Program-made: the position numbers and the translations under genes
Part shown: piece after piece, positions 9,558 through 19,112 of the stretch
Position numbering within the stretch: the first letter of the stretch is position 1
Layout of the letters: every line of letters begins with the position of its first letter
Origin: Pseudomonadota bacterium
GTDB lineage: Bacteria > Pseudomonadota > Gammaproteobacteria > Burkholderiales > Ferrovaceae
Direction: 5' to 3'
DNA: 64,000 bases
Assembly: GCA_021811145.1 (NCBI GenBank)
Contig: JAJZPN010000003.1
Location: 45,193 to 109,192, forward strand
Notes under the pieces: model-generated
Databases searched by the model: none
Seen by the model: the letters and a program-made list of their open reading frames with translations, nothing else
Told to the model about the DNA's origin: nothing

Positions 9558-10592
9558 ATGACAAAAACTTTATCTAGACTGATTTTTGCTCTAGGATTAG
9601 CTTCATTTGCATTGGGTGCTTCTGCCGACAATATTACTGGTGCAGGTGCTACCTTTCCTTACCCCATCTATGCCAAATGGGCTGAAGCCTATAAAGCCAA
9701 AACCGGCGTTGGATTAAACTATCAATCGATTGGTTCTGGTGGAGGTATTAAACAAATTGAAGCTAAAACAGTGGATTTTGGTGCGTCTGATAAGCCTTTA
9801 GAAAAAGCTGAGTTAGATAAAAATGGTTTAATGCAGTGGCCAATGGTGATTGGTGGTGTTGTACCTGTGGTTCATTTGAGTAGCGTTAAAGCAGGGCAAT
9901 TAAAGTTAACCGGTGAATTGTTAGCAGATATTTACTTGGGTAATGTTAAAAAATGGAATGATCCAGCCATTGCCGCCTTAAACAAGGGTGTAGCTCTTCC
10001 TGATCAAGATATCGTAGTGGTATCTCGTTCTGATGGTTCAGGTACCACATTTAACTTTACCAACTATTTAGTTAAAGTAAGTGATAACTGGAAAACCAAA
10101 GTAGGTAGCAGTACCTCTGTTAAGTGGCCTGTTGGGATTAGCGGTAAAGGGAATGAAGGTGTTGCCTCTTACGTAAAACAACAAGATGGTGCAATTGGTT
10201 ATGTTGAATACGCCTATGCTCTACAAAACAAAATGACATATGTGTTAATGAAAAATAAATCAGGTCACTTTGTCACTCCTGAGAGCAAAACTTTTGCAGC
10301 TGCTGCAGCTAACGCACATTGGGTTGCTGAAGAAGGCTTTCATGAAATCTTAACAGATGAGCCTGGTGCTGATTCTTGGCCTATTACTGCAGCAACTTTC
10401 ATCTTGATGCATAAAGTACAAGAAAAACCTGATAACGCAAAAGCAGCACTTAAATTCTTCAGTTGGGCTTATAATAATGGGTCTAAAGCAGCGCTTGAAT
10501 TAGATTACATTCCTATGCCTAAGTCTGTTGTAAAACAGGTTGAAGAGTCTTGGAAAAACATTAAAGACGCTTCTGGTAAGTCTGTTTATTAA
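9558..10592 (+). CDS. pstS: Phosphate ABC transporter, periplasmic binding protein
   Basis: Captures inorganic phosphate in the periplasm for the PstCAB transporter. The 344-residue protein begins with a signal peptide (MTKTLSRLIFALGLASFALG, predicted cleavage after ASA near residue 23). The mature start DNITGAGATFPYPIYAKW is diagnostic of PstS. Phosphate-contacting segments such as IGSGGGI and SRSDGSGTTFNFTNYL are present. It is first in the pstSCAB operon and follows a Pho-box-like repeat, so induction by phosphate starvation is likely. Confidence 0.97.
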   Translation: MTKTLSRLIFALGLASFALGASADNITGAGATFPYPIYAKWAEAYKAKTGVGLNYQSIGSGGGIKQIEAKTVDFGASDKPLEKAELDKNGLMQWPMVIGGVVPVVHLSSVKAGQLKLTGELLADIYLGNVKKWNDPAIAALNKGVALPDQDIVVVSRSDGSGTTFNFTNYLVKVSDNWKTKVGSSTSVKWPVGISGKGNEGVASYVKQQDGAIGYVEYAYALQNKMTYVLMKNKSGHFVTPESKTFAAAAANAHWVAEEGFHEILTDEPGADSWPITAATFILMHKVQEKPDNAKAALKFFSWAYNNGSKAALELDYIPMPKSVVKQVEESWKNIKDASGKSVY

Positions 10593-10661
10593 TGGGTGAC
10601 AAAATCTGAGGCTGAGTGGATTGTTAATCGTGATAAATAATTAATGTAGTTAAGATTTTAG

Positions 10662-11645
10662 ATGAACACACAAGAGCCTCAATTATCTCAAATCAACCGC
10701 TCCTCTAAGGAGCGGTTGTATCGCTTAGGGGATGTGTTTTTTGAAAACATAACCCGCTTTTTTGCTTTATTGGTGTTATTAACATTAGTGGCTATTTTGG
10801 CATCTTTGGTTATATCCAGTATGCCCTCTATCAAGGCCTTTGGAATTGGTTTTCTTTTTTCTGATGATTGGGATCCTGTACAAGAAAAATTTGGTGCATT
10901 AGTCCAAATCTATGGCACGCTTGTCAGCTCATTCATTGCTCTTATTATTGCCTTACCGATTAGTTTTGGCATTTCGATTTTTCTGACAGAAATGTCGCCC
11001 AAATGGTTAAGACGTCCTTTGGGAACGGCTATTGAATTGTTAGCGGCTATTCCCAGTATTATTTATGGTATGTGGGGTTTGTTTGTTTTCGCTCCTATCT
11101 TCCAGAAAACAGCGCAACCTTTTTTAAAAGAAACGCTTGGCCATATTCCAGGATTATCATTTTTGTTTGCAGGCCCACCAATGGGTATTGGTATGCTGGC
11201 TGCAGGAATTATTCTTGCAATTATGATTATTCCCTTTATTACTGCGGTAATGCGTGATGTGTTTGAATTGGTCCCTACGGTATTAAAAGAGTCTGCCTAT
11301 GGGTTAGGTTCAACCACTTGGGAAGTGGTGTGGCGTGTGGTTCTTCCCTATACCCGAGCAGGCGTAGTGGGAGGGGTTATGTTGGGGCTAGGCCGCGCTC
11401 TAGGTGAAACCATGGCAGTGACCTTTGTGATTGGTAACGCACAACGCCTACAGACTTCACTCTTGGCTCCAGGTAACAGTATAGCTTCCTCTCTTGCCAA
11501 TGAGTTTCAAGAGGCCGTAGGAACGCTTTATACGTCCTCTTTAATAGAGTTGGGATTGATTTTGTTTTTCATCACCACCTTAGTGTTAGCACTGGCTAAA
11601 TGGATGCTACTGCGCATGAACCGTTTAGAAGGGACGAAGAGCTAA
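10662..11645 (+). CDS. pstC: Phosphate ABC transporter permease PstC
   Basis: One of the two inner-membrane permease subunits of the high-affinity phosphate importer. The 327 residues contain about six hydrophobic helices and the ABC-permease EAA loop ([20 protein letters not shown]). The N-terminus is hydrophilic (about 30 residues) before the first helix. It follows pstS by 69 nt and ends 1 nt before the pstA start. Confidence 0.95.
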   Translation: MNTQEPQLSQINRSSKERLYRLGDVFFENITRFFALLVLLTLVAILASLVISSMPSIKAFGIGFLFSDDWDPVQEKFGALVQIYGTLVSSFIALIIALPISFGISIFLTEMSPKWLRRPLGTAIELLAAIPSIIYGMWGLFVFAPIFQKTAQPFLKETLGHIPGLSFLFAGPPMGIGMLAAGIILAIMIIPFITAVMRDVFELVPTVLKESAYGLGSTTWEVVWRVVLPYTRAGVVGGVMLGLGRALGETMAVTFVIGNAQRLQTSLLAPGNSIASSLANEFQEAVGTLYTSSLIELGLILFFITTLVLALAKWMLLRMNRLEGTKS

Positions 11646-11646
11646 T

Positions 11647-12513
11647 ATGCAAAAACACTTAAGTAGAGAATCAAGGGCGATTTATCGTCGGCGACGCTAT
11701 ATCAATAACTTTAATATGATTGGCTCTGCCTTTGGAATGGCCTTTGGTTTGTTTTGGTTGTTTTGGATTTTAGCTACTCTTTTTGTCAAGGGAATTGGTG
11801 CCATTGAATGGCAGATGTTTACAGCGTCCACCCCTCCCCCAGGAAGTGATGGTGGATTATTAAACGCCATTGTGGGAAGTGTGCTGATGGCGGGATTAGG
11901 TACCTTGGTGGGAACGCCTATTGGTATTCTCGCTGGTACGTACTTAGCAGAGTATGGTCGTAATAACTGGTTATCCTCAGCCACCCGTTTTATCAACGAT
12001 ATTTTATTGAGCGCTCCCTCAATTGTGTTGGGCTTATTTGTTTATTCCGTATATGTTGCAAAAGCAGGTCACTTCTCAGGTTTTGCTGGAGGGCTTGCTT
12101 TATCGTTAATCGTTATTCCTGTAGTGGTACGAACCACTGATGATATGTTGAAATTGGTCCCTGATAGTTTACGAGAAGCCGCTATCGCTTTGGGTGCTCC
12201 CAAATGGAAAATGGTCACCATGGTGTCTTATCGGGCTGCCAGAGCGGGTATTGCAACAGGCATATTGTTGGCTATTGCGCGTATCAGTGGAGAGACTGCT
12301 CCGCTTCTTTTTACAGCACTGAATAATCAGTTTTTCTCTCTCAATATGAATGAGCCCATGGCCAATTTACCTGTGGTGATTTTTCAGTTTGCCATGAGCC
12401 CTTATGAGGATTGGCATCGTCTGGCTTGGGGTGGGGCGATTTTGATCACATTTAGCGTGTTATTATTAAACGTTTTGGCGCGTGTATTTTTCCGCCAAAA
12501 GAATAATGGATAG
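11647..12513 (+). CDS. pstA: Phosphate ABC transporter permease PstA
   Basis: Second permease subunit of the Pst importer, 288 residues with about six membrane helices. The EAA motif region is [20 protein letters not shown], followed by [12 protein letters not shown], which is typical of PstA. The gene abuts pstC with a 1-nt gap, so the two are probably translationally coupled. pstB follows 19 nt later. Confidence 0.95.
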   Translation: MQKHLSRESRAIYRRRRYINNFNMIGSAFGMAFGLFWLFWILATLFVKGIGAIEWQMFTASTPPPGSDGGLLNAIVGSVLMAGLGTLVGTPIGILAGTYLAEYGRNNWLSSATRFINDILLSAPSIVLGLFVYSVYVAKAGHFSGFAGGLALSLIVIPVVVRTTDDMLKLVPDSLREAAIALGAPKWKMVTMVSYRAARAGIATGILLAIARISGETAPLLFTALNNQFFSLNMNEPMANLPVVIFQFAMSPYEDWHRLAWGGAILITFSVLLLNVLARVFFRQKNNG

Positions 12514-12532
12514 TTTTTAAATAGGTGTCACG

Positions 12533-13309
12533 ATGACTGAACAGCATATGGATTCGAAATTACGTATTTCTGTAAGAAATCTCAATTTCTATTACGGTAA
12601 ATTTCATGCCATAAAAAATGTTTCTATGGATATTCAGTCTAATAAAGTGACTGCATTTATCGGTCCCTCTGGTTGCGGTAAATCGACCCTATTGAGAACC
12701 TTTAATCGCTTGCATGAGTTATATCCACAAAATCGTGCCACAGGCGAAATTTTGCTGGATGGGAAAAATGTATTAAATAGCCGCAGTGATCCTACTCTTT
12801 TGCGCGCTCGTGTGGGGATGGTATTTCAAAAGCCAACCCCTTTTCCGATGTCGATTTATGACAACATTGCCTTTGGTGTAAAACTCTATGAGAGATTATC
12901 CAAAGCTGAAATGGATGAGCGTATCGAGTGGGCTTTAACTAAAGCTGCCTTGTGGAAAGAGGTTAAGGATAAGCTGCATCAAAGTGGTTATGGCTTGTCT
13001 GGAGGCCAGCAACAACGTTTATGTATTGCTCGTTGTATTGCCATTAAACCTGAGGTGATTTTACTTGATGAACCTACTTCAGCATTGGATCCCATTTCAA
13101 CGGCTCATATTGAAGAATTGCTAGATGACCTTAAAACAGATTACACTGTAGTGATTGTGACACACAACATGCAGCAGGCTGCACGGGTGTCCGATTACAC
13201 TGCTTATATGTATTTGGGCGAGCTCATTGAGTTTGATGAGACCGATAAAATATTTACAAAACCCAATCAAAAAGCGACAGAAGATTACATTACTGGGAAA
13301 TTTGGATAA
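12533..13309 (+). CDS. pstB: Phosphate ABC transporter ATPase PstB
   Basis: ATP-hydrolysing subunit of the phosphate importer, 258 residues. It has Walker A GPSGCGKS, the Q-loop [21 protein letters not shown] characteristic of PstB, signature [14 protein letters not shown], Walker [13 protein letters not shown] and the switch histidine in VIVTHNM. It is last in pstSCAB. No phoU or phoB-phoR follows (tpiA is next), so the signalling partners must be encoded elsewhere. Confidence 0.97.
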   Translation: MTEQHMDSKLRISVRNLNFYYGKFHAIKNVSMDIQSNKVTAFIGPSGCGKSTLLRTFNRLHELYPQNRATGEILLDGKNVLNSRSDPTLLRARVGMVFQKPTPFPMSIYDNIAFGVKLYERLSKAEMDERIEWALTKAALWKEVKDKLHQSGYGLSGGQQQRLCIARCIAIKPEVILLDEPTSALDPISTAHIEELLDDLKTDYTVVIVTHNMQQAARVSDYTAYMYLGELIEFDETDKIFTKPNQKATEDYITGKFG

Positions 13310-13332
13310 ATTTTTGGCATAAAGGGGAGAGT

Positions 13333-14103
13333 ATGCGCAAGAAGTTGGTGGCTGGGAATTGGAAAATGAATGGTTCCCTAAAAGAAAATGAAGCGCTACT
13401 CAATACCCTAGTCCAGCACCAGAACCAATTCTCTCAGGTACAAGTTGCCGTTATTCCTCCTTATCCTTACCTTAGTCAAACTGCACACCAGTTACATACT
13501 AGTTCCATTGTTTGGGGCGCTCAAGATGTGAGTGTTGAGACCAAAGCAGGGGCCTTTACCGGTGAAGTGTCCGCTTCTATGTTGCTTGATTTTGGTTGCC
13601 ATTACGCTATTGTTGGTCATTCTGAAAGACGTCAACGTCATCATGAAAGCGATCAGATGGTCGCTCTTAAAGCGAAAGTGTGCATCGAAAATGGCTTAAG
13701 ACCTATTGTGTGTGTTGGTGAAAGTTTAGAAGAGCGCGAAAATGGTGAAACCTTATCGGTTTTGTATCGTCAAATCGATGCAGTGTTAAATGCATTGGAT
13801 GTTCAGCATATTCAACGCTTGGTTTTGGCCTATGAGCCTATTTGGGCGATTGGTACAGGAAAAAGCGCCACCACAGAACAGGTCCAAGAAGTGCATCAAG
13901 CCTTGCGTCAGAGGGTGGCGGCCGTGGATTGGGTGGCGGCGTCTGCATTAAATATTCTCTATGGTGGTAGCGTGAAACCCGCGAACGCGTTAGAATTAAT
14001 GTCCTTGCCCGATGTTGATGGTGCACTAGTAGGTGGAGCCTCTCTCGTGGCTGATGATTTTATGGCGATTATTGAAGCTGCAGCAGTGAGTGCTGCAGGG
14101 TAA
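13333..14103 (+). CDS. tpiA: Triosephosphate isomerase
   Basis: Interconverts glyceraldehyde-3-phosphate and dihydroxyacetone phosphate in glycolysis and gluconeogenesis. The 256-residue TIM barrel starts RKKLVAGNWKMNGS (substrate-binding Asn and Lys). It has the electrophilic histidine in AIVGHSERR, the catalytic glutamate in AYEPIWAIGTG, and the phosphate loops ILYGGSVKP and GALVGGASL. SD-like GGGGAG lies 4 bases upstream of ATG 13333. secG follows 13 nt after the stop; tpiA-secG is a common betaproteobacterial pair. Confidence 0.97.
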   Translation: MRKKLVAGNWKMNGSLKENEALLNTLVQHQNQFSQVQVAVIPPYPYLSQTAHQLHTSSIVWGAQDVSVETKAGAFTGEVSASMLLDFGCHYAIVGHSERRQRHHESDQMVALKAKVCIENGLRPIVCVGESLEERENGETLSVLYRQIDAVLNALDVQHIQRLVLAYEPIWAIGTGKSATTEQVQEVHQALRQRVAAVDWVAASALNILYGGSVKPANALELMSLPDVDGALVGGASLVADDFMAIIEAAAVSAAG

Positions 14104-14116
14104 TAGGAAAAGAGTT

Positions 14117-14464
14117 ATGTTGCATACATTAGTTTGGGTTGTCCATGTCTTAGCAGCAGTGGGCGTCATTGGTTTGGTACTGATTCAGCATGGTAAAGGT
14201 GCTGATTTGGGTGCAGCCTTTGGTAGTGGTTCAGCAGGTGGGTTGTTCGGTGCATCAGGCGCTGGCAACTTCTTAAGCCGCACCACAGCTATTTTAGCAG
14301 CCGTATTTTTTGCAACAAGTTTGTTGTTAACTTGGTTCTCAGGACAGAGTTCTGGAGCAACCAGTGTTATGCAGCAAACCACGATAACGCAGCCGGTGGC
14401 GCCAAAAGTGGCACCTGTTGCGCCGTCAGTTTCGGATTCTAAATCCTCTGAAATTCCGAAATAA
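14117..14464 (+). CDS. secG: Preprotein translocase subunit SecG
   Basis: Small inner-membrane subunit of the SecYEG channel, 115 residues from ATG 14117. Two hydrophobic helices flank the conserved cytoplasmic loop LIQHGKGADLGAAFGSGSAG and a G/S-rich stretch, followed by a Pro/Ala/Val-rich tail. An earlier in-frame TTG at 14090 would overlap tpiA and add nine polar residues. The AGGAAAAGAG ribosome binding site at 14105-14114 favours 14117. Confidence 0.93.
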   Translation: MLHTLVWVVHVLAAVGVIGLVLIQHGKGADLGAAFGSGSAGGLFGASGAGNFLSRTTAILAAVFFATSLLLTWFSGQSSGATSVMQQTTITQPVAPKVAPVAPSVSDSKSSEIPK

Positions 14465-14508
14465 GGTAATTTAATCATACGCAAAACGTATGGAATGATA
14501 AAAATAAT

Positions 14509-14593
14509 GCCGATGTGGTGAAATTGGTAGACACGCCGTCTTGAGGGGGCGGTGGCGAAAGCCGTAGCAGTTCGAGTCTGCTCATCGGCACCA
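14509..14593 (+). tRNA. tRNA-Leu (GAG)
   Basis: Acceptor GCCGATG (14509-14515) pairs with CATCGGC (14583-14589), followed by discriminator A and encoded CCA. The anticodon stem CCGTC/GGCGG encloses loop TTGAGGG with anticodon GAG. A long variable arm (TGGCGAAAGCCG) marks the class II leucine tRNA, and the T-loop TTCGAGT is present. It lies between secG and nuoA, a position typical of betaproteobacteria, and is probably processed from a common transcript. Confidence 0.95.
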
Positions 14594-14615
14594 TTACGAG
14601 GAGTTAATGTAGGTG

Positions 14616-14972
14616 ATGGTGCAAAATTATTTGCCTGTGTTGTTATTTATTTTAGTTGGCCTCGTAATCGGCGTATTGCCCCCGTTATTGGGTAGGCTAT
14701 TGGCCCCTAGTCGTCCTGACGAAGCAAAAAACTCTCCGTATGAGTGCGGGTTTGAAGCATTTGAAGATGCACGTATGCGTTTTGACGTCCGCTACTACCT
14801 TGTTGCTATTCTTTTTATTCTGTTTGATTTAGAAATCGCTTTTCTGTTTCCTTGGGCAATTGTCGTCAAGGATATTGGTTGGTTTGGTTTTATCGCAATG
14901 ATGATATTCCTGCTCATTCTGGTAGTGGGTTTTGTTTATGAGTGGGTGAAAGGCGCCCTAGAGTGGGAATAA
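14616..14972 (+). CDS. nuoA: NADH-quinone oxidoreductase subunit A
   Basis: Membrane-arm subunit of respiratory complex I, about 118 residues with three transmembrane helices. The conserved loop [23 protein letters not shown] between helices 1 and 2 and the segment [13 protein letters not shown] are diagnostic. ATG 14616 gives [11 protein letters not shown]; a GTG at 14613 is equally possible and adds one residue. A GAGGAG ribosome binding site lies at 14598-14603. It is the first gene of the nuoA-N operon. Confidence 0.95.
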   Translation: MVQNYLPVLLFILVGLVIGVLPPLLGRLLAPSRPDEAKNSPYECGFEAFEDARMRFDVRYYLVAILFILFDLEIAFLFPWAIVVKDIGWFGFIAMMIFLLILVVGFVYEWVKGALEWE

Positions 14973-15001
14973 ACGTTCAGTAAATTAGGAGGCGTAAAGT
15001 T

Positions 15002-15484
15002 ATGGCTCTAGAAGGGGTATTAAAAGAAGGCTTTGTTACAACCAGCCTTGATACCATTATCAATTGGACTCGTACTGGCTCTTTGTGGCCCATGACCTTT
15101 GGTTTGGCTTGTTGCGCTGTAGAAATGATGCATGCGGGTGCATCGCGCTATGACTTGGATCGTTTTGGGGTGGTGTTTAGACCGAGCCCGCGCCAGTCAG
15201 ATTTAATGATTGTGGCTGGTACTCTGTGTAATAAAATGGCGCCTGCTCTACGTAAAGTCTATGACCAGATGGCGGAACCGCGTTGGGTCTTATCCATGGG
15301 ATCCTGTGCCAATGGTGGTGGTTATTACCATTATTCATATTCTGTGGTGCGCGGCTGTGACCGCATTGTTCCTGTGGATGTCTATGTTCCTGGTTGTCCT
15401 CCCACTGCTGAAGCGTTGCTTTATGGGGTTATCCAGTTACAACAAAAAATCCGTCGTACTACAACTATTGCGCGTGCTGCTTAA
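15002..15484 (+). CDS. nuoB: NADH-quinone oxidoreductase subunit B
   Basis: Peripheral-arm subunit holding iron-sulfur cluster N2, the last electron carrier before ubiquinone. The 160 residues include the cluster ligands in [10 protein letters not shown] (adjacent cysteines), [18 protein letters not shown] and [15 protein letters not shown] good AGGAGG-type ribosome binding site precedes ATG 15002. It is second in the nuo operon. Confidence 0.97.
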   Translation: MALEGVLKEGFVTTSLDTIINWTRTGSLWPMTFGLACCAVEMMHAGASRYDLDRFGVVFRPSPRQSDLMIVAGTLCNKMAPALRKVYDQMAEPRWVLSMGSCANGGGYYHYSYSVVRGCDRIVPVDVYVPGCPPTAEALLYGVIQLQQKIRRTTTIARAA

Positions 15485-15487
15485 TTT

Positions 15488-16090
15488 ATGATGAATGAAC
15501 GTTTAGAACATTTACAAGCGGCACTTCATGAGCGCTTTGGTGATGCCATTGAGCATGCTGTTATTCGTTTGCGTGAATTAACTATTGAAGTGAAGGCTCA
15601 AGCGTGGTTTGATGTGGCTCGTGCTCTCAGAGATGAATTTCATTTTGAGCAGCTGATTGATTTATGTGGTGTGGATTACATGACATACCAAGACCGTGAG
15701 AGCGGACCACGCTTTGCTGTGGTCAGTCATTTGCTGTCAGTAAAAAACAATCAACGATTACGCGTTCGTGTGTTCGCCGAAGACGATAGTTTACCTGTCT
15801 TATCTTCAGTGGAGTCTATTTGGTCTTCGGCCAATTGGATGGAGCGTGAAGCATTTGATTTATTCGGTATTATCTTTGAAGGACACCCAGATTTACGTCG
15901 TTTACTCACTGACTATGGTTTTGTGGGACACCCTTTCAGAAAAGATTTTCCAATATCAGGCTATGTCGAAATGCGTTACGACGAACACCAAAAACGTATC
16001 GTGTATCAACCGCTGACGCTGGTGCCTCGTGAAGTCGTACCACGCATGACTCGTCCAGAAAATTATGGGGATACAGAACACCATGGCTGA
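15488..16090 (+). CDS. nuoC: NADH-quinone oxidoreductase subunit C
   Basis: Peripheral-arm 30-kDa subunit of complex I, 200 residues. The signature [20 protein letters not shown], followed by [17 protein letters not shown], is visible near the C-terminus. It is separate from nuoD here, unlike the fused NuoCD of E. coli. ATG 15488 lies 3 nt after nuoB; a second ATG directly follows. The 3' end overlaps nuoD by 8 nt. Confidence 0.96.
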   Translation: MMNERLEHLQAALHERFGDAIEHAVIRLRELTIEVKAQAWFDVARALRDEFHFEQLIDLCGVDYMTYQDRESGPRFAVVSHLLSVKNNQRLRVRVFAEDDSLPVLSSVESIWSSANWMEREAFDLFGIIFEGHPDLRRLLTDYGFVGHPFRKDFPISGYVEMRYDEHQKRIVYQPLTLVPREVVPRMTRPENYGDTEHHG

Positions 16091-17339
16091 GATTAGAAAT
16101 TACACCATGAATTTTGGTCCGCAACACCCTGCGGCGCACGGCGTACTCCGTCTTGTATTGGAGCTTGATGGTGAGGTCATTGAACGTGCTGATCCACATA
16201 TTGGATTGTTGCACCGTGCTACAGAAAAATTAGCGGAAACCAGAACTTACTTACAAACCGTGCCCTATATGGATCGACTCGATTATGTGTCGATGATGTG
16301 TAATGAACATGGTTATGTGATGGCGTTAGAAAAGCTATTACAAATTGACGTTCCACTGCGCGCTCAATACATACGAGTGATGTTTGATGAAATCACTCGT
16401 ATTCTTAATCATTTATTGTGGTTAGGAGCACATGCTTTAGATGTGGGCGCCATGACCGTATTCTTATATGCCTTTCGTGAGCGTGAAGACTTAATGGATT
16501 GCTATGAGGCAGTGTCTGGTGCCAGGATGCACGCTGCTTACTATCGTCCCGGTGGTGTGTATCGTGATCTTCCGGATCGTATGCCTCAGCATTTAGCCAA
16601 TAAAGGAGGGCGCAGTGACTCCAAAGCCCGTTCTTTAAATGCTGGACGCCAAGGTTCTATGCTTGATTTCATTGAGGATTTTACGGTTCGTTTTCCTGCC
16701 TTGGTGGATGAGTATGAAACTCTCTTAACTGACAATAGGATTTGGAAGCAAAGGACAGTGGGTATTGGGGTAGTGAGTCCAGAGCGTGCTTTAAATATGG
16801 GTTTCACTGGTCCGATGATCAGAGGTTCTGGTATTGCTTGGGACTTACGTAAAAAACAACCCTATGAAGTGTATGCTGATTTAGATTTTGATATTCCGGT
16901 TGGAGTAAATGGTGATTGCTATGATCGCTATTTAGTGCGTATTGAAGAGATGCGTCAATCAAATCGAATCATTAAGCAGTGTATTGATTGGCTGCGTAAT
17001 AACCCTGGAGCTGTTATTACAGACAATCACAAAGTAGCACCACCTAAACGTACTGATATGAAAACCAATATGGAAGAGTTGATTCACCATTTCAAACTCT
17101 TTACTGAGGGTATGCATATTCCAGCGGGCGAGGCCTTGGCCAGCGTCGAAGCACCTAAGGGTGAGTTTTCTATTTATATGGTTTCAGATGGAGCTAATAA
17201 GCCCTATCGATTAAAAATTCGTGCACCGGGTTACGCGCACTTGTCTGGTTTAGATGAGATGACAAGAGGACATATGATTGCTGATTTGGTAGCTATCATT
17301 GGTACACAAGATGTTGTATTTGGGGAGATTGACCGTTGA
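16083..17339 (+). CDS. nuoD: NADH-quinone oxidoreductase subunit D
   Basis: 49-kDa subunit of complex I that forms the quinone-reduction site together with NuoB. At 418 residues it begins [24 protein letters not shown], with the conserved quinone-pocket [27 protein letters not shown] follows. I choose ATG 16083 with GGGGA at 16067-16071 as ribosome binding site. An in-frame ATG at 16065 would lengthen the overlap with nuoC and spoil the family-typical N-terminus. Confidence 0.97.
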   Translation: MAEIRNYTMNFGPQHPAAHGVLRLVLELDGEVIERADPHIGLLHRATEKLAETRTYLQTVPYMDRLDYVSMMCNEHGYVMALEKLLQIDVPLRAQYIRVMFDEITRILNHLLWLGAHALDVGAMTVFLYAFREREDLMDCYEAVSGARMHAAYYRPGGVYRDLPDRMPQHLANKGGRSDSKARSLNAGRQGSMLDFIEDFTVRFPALVDEYETLLTDNRIWKQRTVGIGVVSPERALNMGFTGPMIRGSGIAWDLRKKQPYEVYADLDFDIPVGVNGDCYDRYLVRIEEMRQSNRIIKQCIDWLRNNPGAVITDNHKVAPPKRTDMKTNMEELIHHFKLFTEGMHIPAGEALASVEAPKGEFSIYMVSDGANKPYRLKIRAPGYAHLSGLDEMTRGHMIADLVAIIGTQDVVFGEIDR

Positions 17340-17818
17340 GTTTATTATCCAAAGAATCCCTAGAGAAAATTGATCACGAGATCAATAAGTATCCAGCAGA
17401 TCAAAAACAGTCGGCTGTGATGTCAGCACTTCGTATTGCTCAAGAACAGCATGGTTGGCTATCTAATGAGGTCATGGATAGTGTGGCTCAGTATTTAGGT
17501 ATGCCCTCCGTGGCGGTATATGAAGTAGCTACGTTCTATGAAATGTATAACACCAAGCCTATGGGTAAGTACAAATTGACCTTATGCACTAACTTACCCT
17601 GTGCTCTATCTGGTGCTGACACCATTTGTAAAAAATTAAAAGAGCGCTTGGGTATTGATTTTAATGAAGTGACTGAAGACGGCATGTTTAGTCTTAAGGA
17701 AGGGCAGTGTTTTGGAGCGTGTGGTGATGCTCCTGTGTTATTGGTTAATAACCATGATATGCGTTCCTTTGTGACAGAAGAAAAATTAGACGAATTGTTG
17801 AAGGAGTTAAAGTCATGA
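17336..17818 (+). CDS. nuoE: NADH-quinone oxidoreductase subunit E
   Basis: 24-kDa subunit of complex I carrying [2Fe-2S] cluster N1a. The 160-residue thioredoxin-like fold has the four ligands in CTNLPC and GQCFGAC. It starts at TTG 17336, overlapping the nuoD stop by 4 nt, and ends overlapping nuoF by 4 nt. Both junctions point to translational coupling. It is a paralogue of FdsG at 52.2 kb. Confidence 0.95.
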   Translation: MSLLSKESLEKIDHEINKYPADQKQSAVMSALRIAQEQHGWLSNEVMDSVAQYLGMPSVAVYEVATFYEMYNTKPMGKYKLTLCTNLPCALSGADTICKKLKERLGIDFNEVTEDGMFSLKEGQCFGACGDAPVLLVNNHDMRSFVTEEKLDELLKELKS

Positions 17819-19110
17819 CCGGTGCGATATTAGGTCAACTTGGTGACAACAAAGAGCAGACCTGGCATTTAGAAGATTACGTTAAGCGTGGTGGCTATGA
17901 AGCACTGAAAAAAGTTATCAGTGGCATGAGTCCTGAGGCGGTGATTGATGAAGTAAAAAAATCAGGATTACGCGGCCGTGGTGGAGCGGGTTTTCCTACT
18001 GGAACCAAATGGACCTTTATGCCCAAAGAAGTCAGCGGTGAGCGCTATGTGGTTTGTAATTCTGATGAGGGTGAGCCTGGTACCTTTAAAGACCGTGATA
18101 TCTTGCGCTATAACCCACACGCAGTTATTGAAGGAATGATTATCGCTGGTTTTGCTATGCGAGCAACGCGCGGTTATAACTATATACATGGTGAAATCTG
18201 GTCGGTATATGAGCGTTGTGAAGAAGCCATTGCTGAGGCGAGAGCCGCAGGGTTTTTGGGTAAAAATATTTTAGGTAGTGATTTTTCTTTTGAGTTATTT
18301 AATCACCATGGCTATGGAGCGTATATTTGTGGCGAGGAAACTGCCTTGTTAGAGTCCTTGGAAGGAAAAAAAGGGCAGCCCCGATACAAGCCTCCTTTCC
18401 CAGCGACTTATGGCTTATATGGTCGACCAACAACTATTAATAACACCGAAACATTTGCTAATGTTCCCTGGATTATTCGCCAAGGGGGAGAGGCCTTTTT
18501 GGCTCTGGGTCGCCCTAATAATGGCGGTACAAAAATTTTCTCAGTATCAGGTCATGTGAATCGTCCTGGTAATTATGAAGTACCTCTTGGTACTCCCTTT
18601 GCAAAGCTGTTAGAAATGGCTGGTGGCATGAGAGGGGGGCGTAAGATTAAGGCTGTTATTCCGGGTGGTTCCTCAATGCCTGTTATCCCGGGCCATATCA
18701 TGATGGATACTGATATGGATTATGACTCTATCGCTAAGGCGGGTTCAATGTTGGGGTCAGGGGCTGTTATCGTCATGGATGAGACCACTTGTATGGTGCG
18801 CGCTTTAGAGCGCTTGTCTTATTTTTATCATGAAGAATCCTGTGGTCAATGTACTCCCTGTCGTGAGGGTACGGGATGGCTTTACCGTGTTGTTCACCGT
18901 ATTGAAAAAGGTGAGGGACGTGGTGAAGACCTCGATTTACTGTTGTCCTTGTGTAATAACATTCAAGGTAGAACCATTTGCGCTTTGGGTGATGCGGCAG
19001 CGATGCCTGTACGTGCATTTATTACCCATTATCGTGATGAGTTTGAATACCACGTCACTCACAAGCGCTGTCTTGTGGGTGCCGATCAAGTTTCTGAGAA
19101 GGCGGCATAA
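17815..19110 (+). CDS. nuoF: NADH-quinone oxidoreductase subunit F
   Basis: 51-kDa NADH-oxidising subunit of complex I, holding FMN and [4Fe-4S] cluster N3. At 431 residues it has the NADH/FMN glycine-rich segment [16 protein letters not shown] (about residues 45-60), [19 protein letters not shown], and the cluster motif [13 protein letters not shown] near the C-terminus. ATG 17815 overlaps the end of nuoE by 4 nt. Its paralogue FdsB lies at 52.7 kb. Confidence 0.97.
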   Translation: MTGAILGQLGDNKEQTWHLEDYVKRGGYEALKKVISGMSPEAVIDEVKKSGLRGRGGAGFPTGTKWTFMPKEVSGERYVVCNSDEGEPGTFKDRDILRYNPHAVIEGMIIAGFAMRATRGYNYIHGEIWSVYERCEEAIAEARAAGFLGKNILGSDFSFELFNHHGYGAYICGEETALLESLEGKKGQPRYKPPFPATYGLYGRPTTINNTETFANVPWIIRQGGEAFLALGRPNNGGTKIFSVSGHVNRPGNYEVPLGTPFAKLLEMAGGMRGGRKIKAVIPGGSSMPVIPGHIMMDTDMDYDSIAKAGSMLGSGAVIVMDETTCMVRALERLSYFYHEESCGQCTPCREGTGWLYRVVHRIEKGEGRGEDLDLLLSLCNNIQGRTICALGDAAAMPVRAFITHYRDEFEYHVTHKRCLVGADQVSEKAA

Positions 19111-19112
19111 AC

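Noticed and set aside
14476..14492. Terminator between secG and tRNA-Leu
   Set aside because: CATACG-CAAAA-CGTATG is a small hairpin without a T-run, so read-through into the tRNA and nuo operon is more likely.
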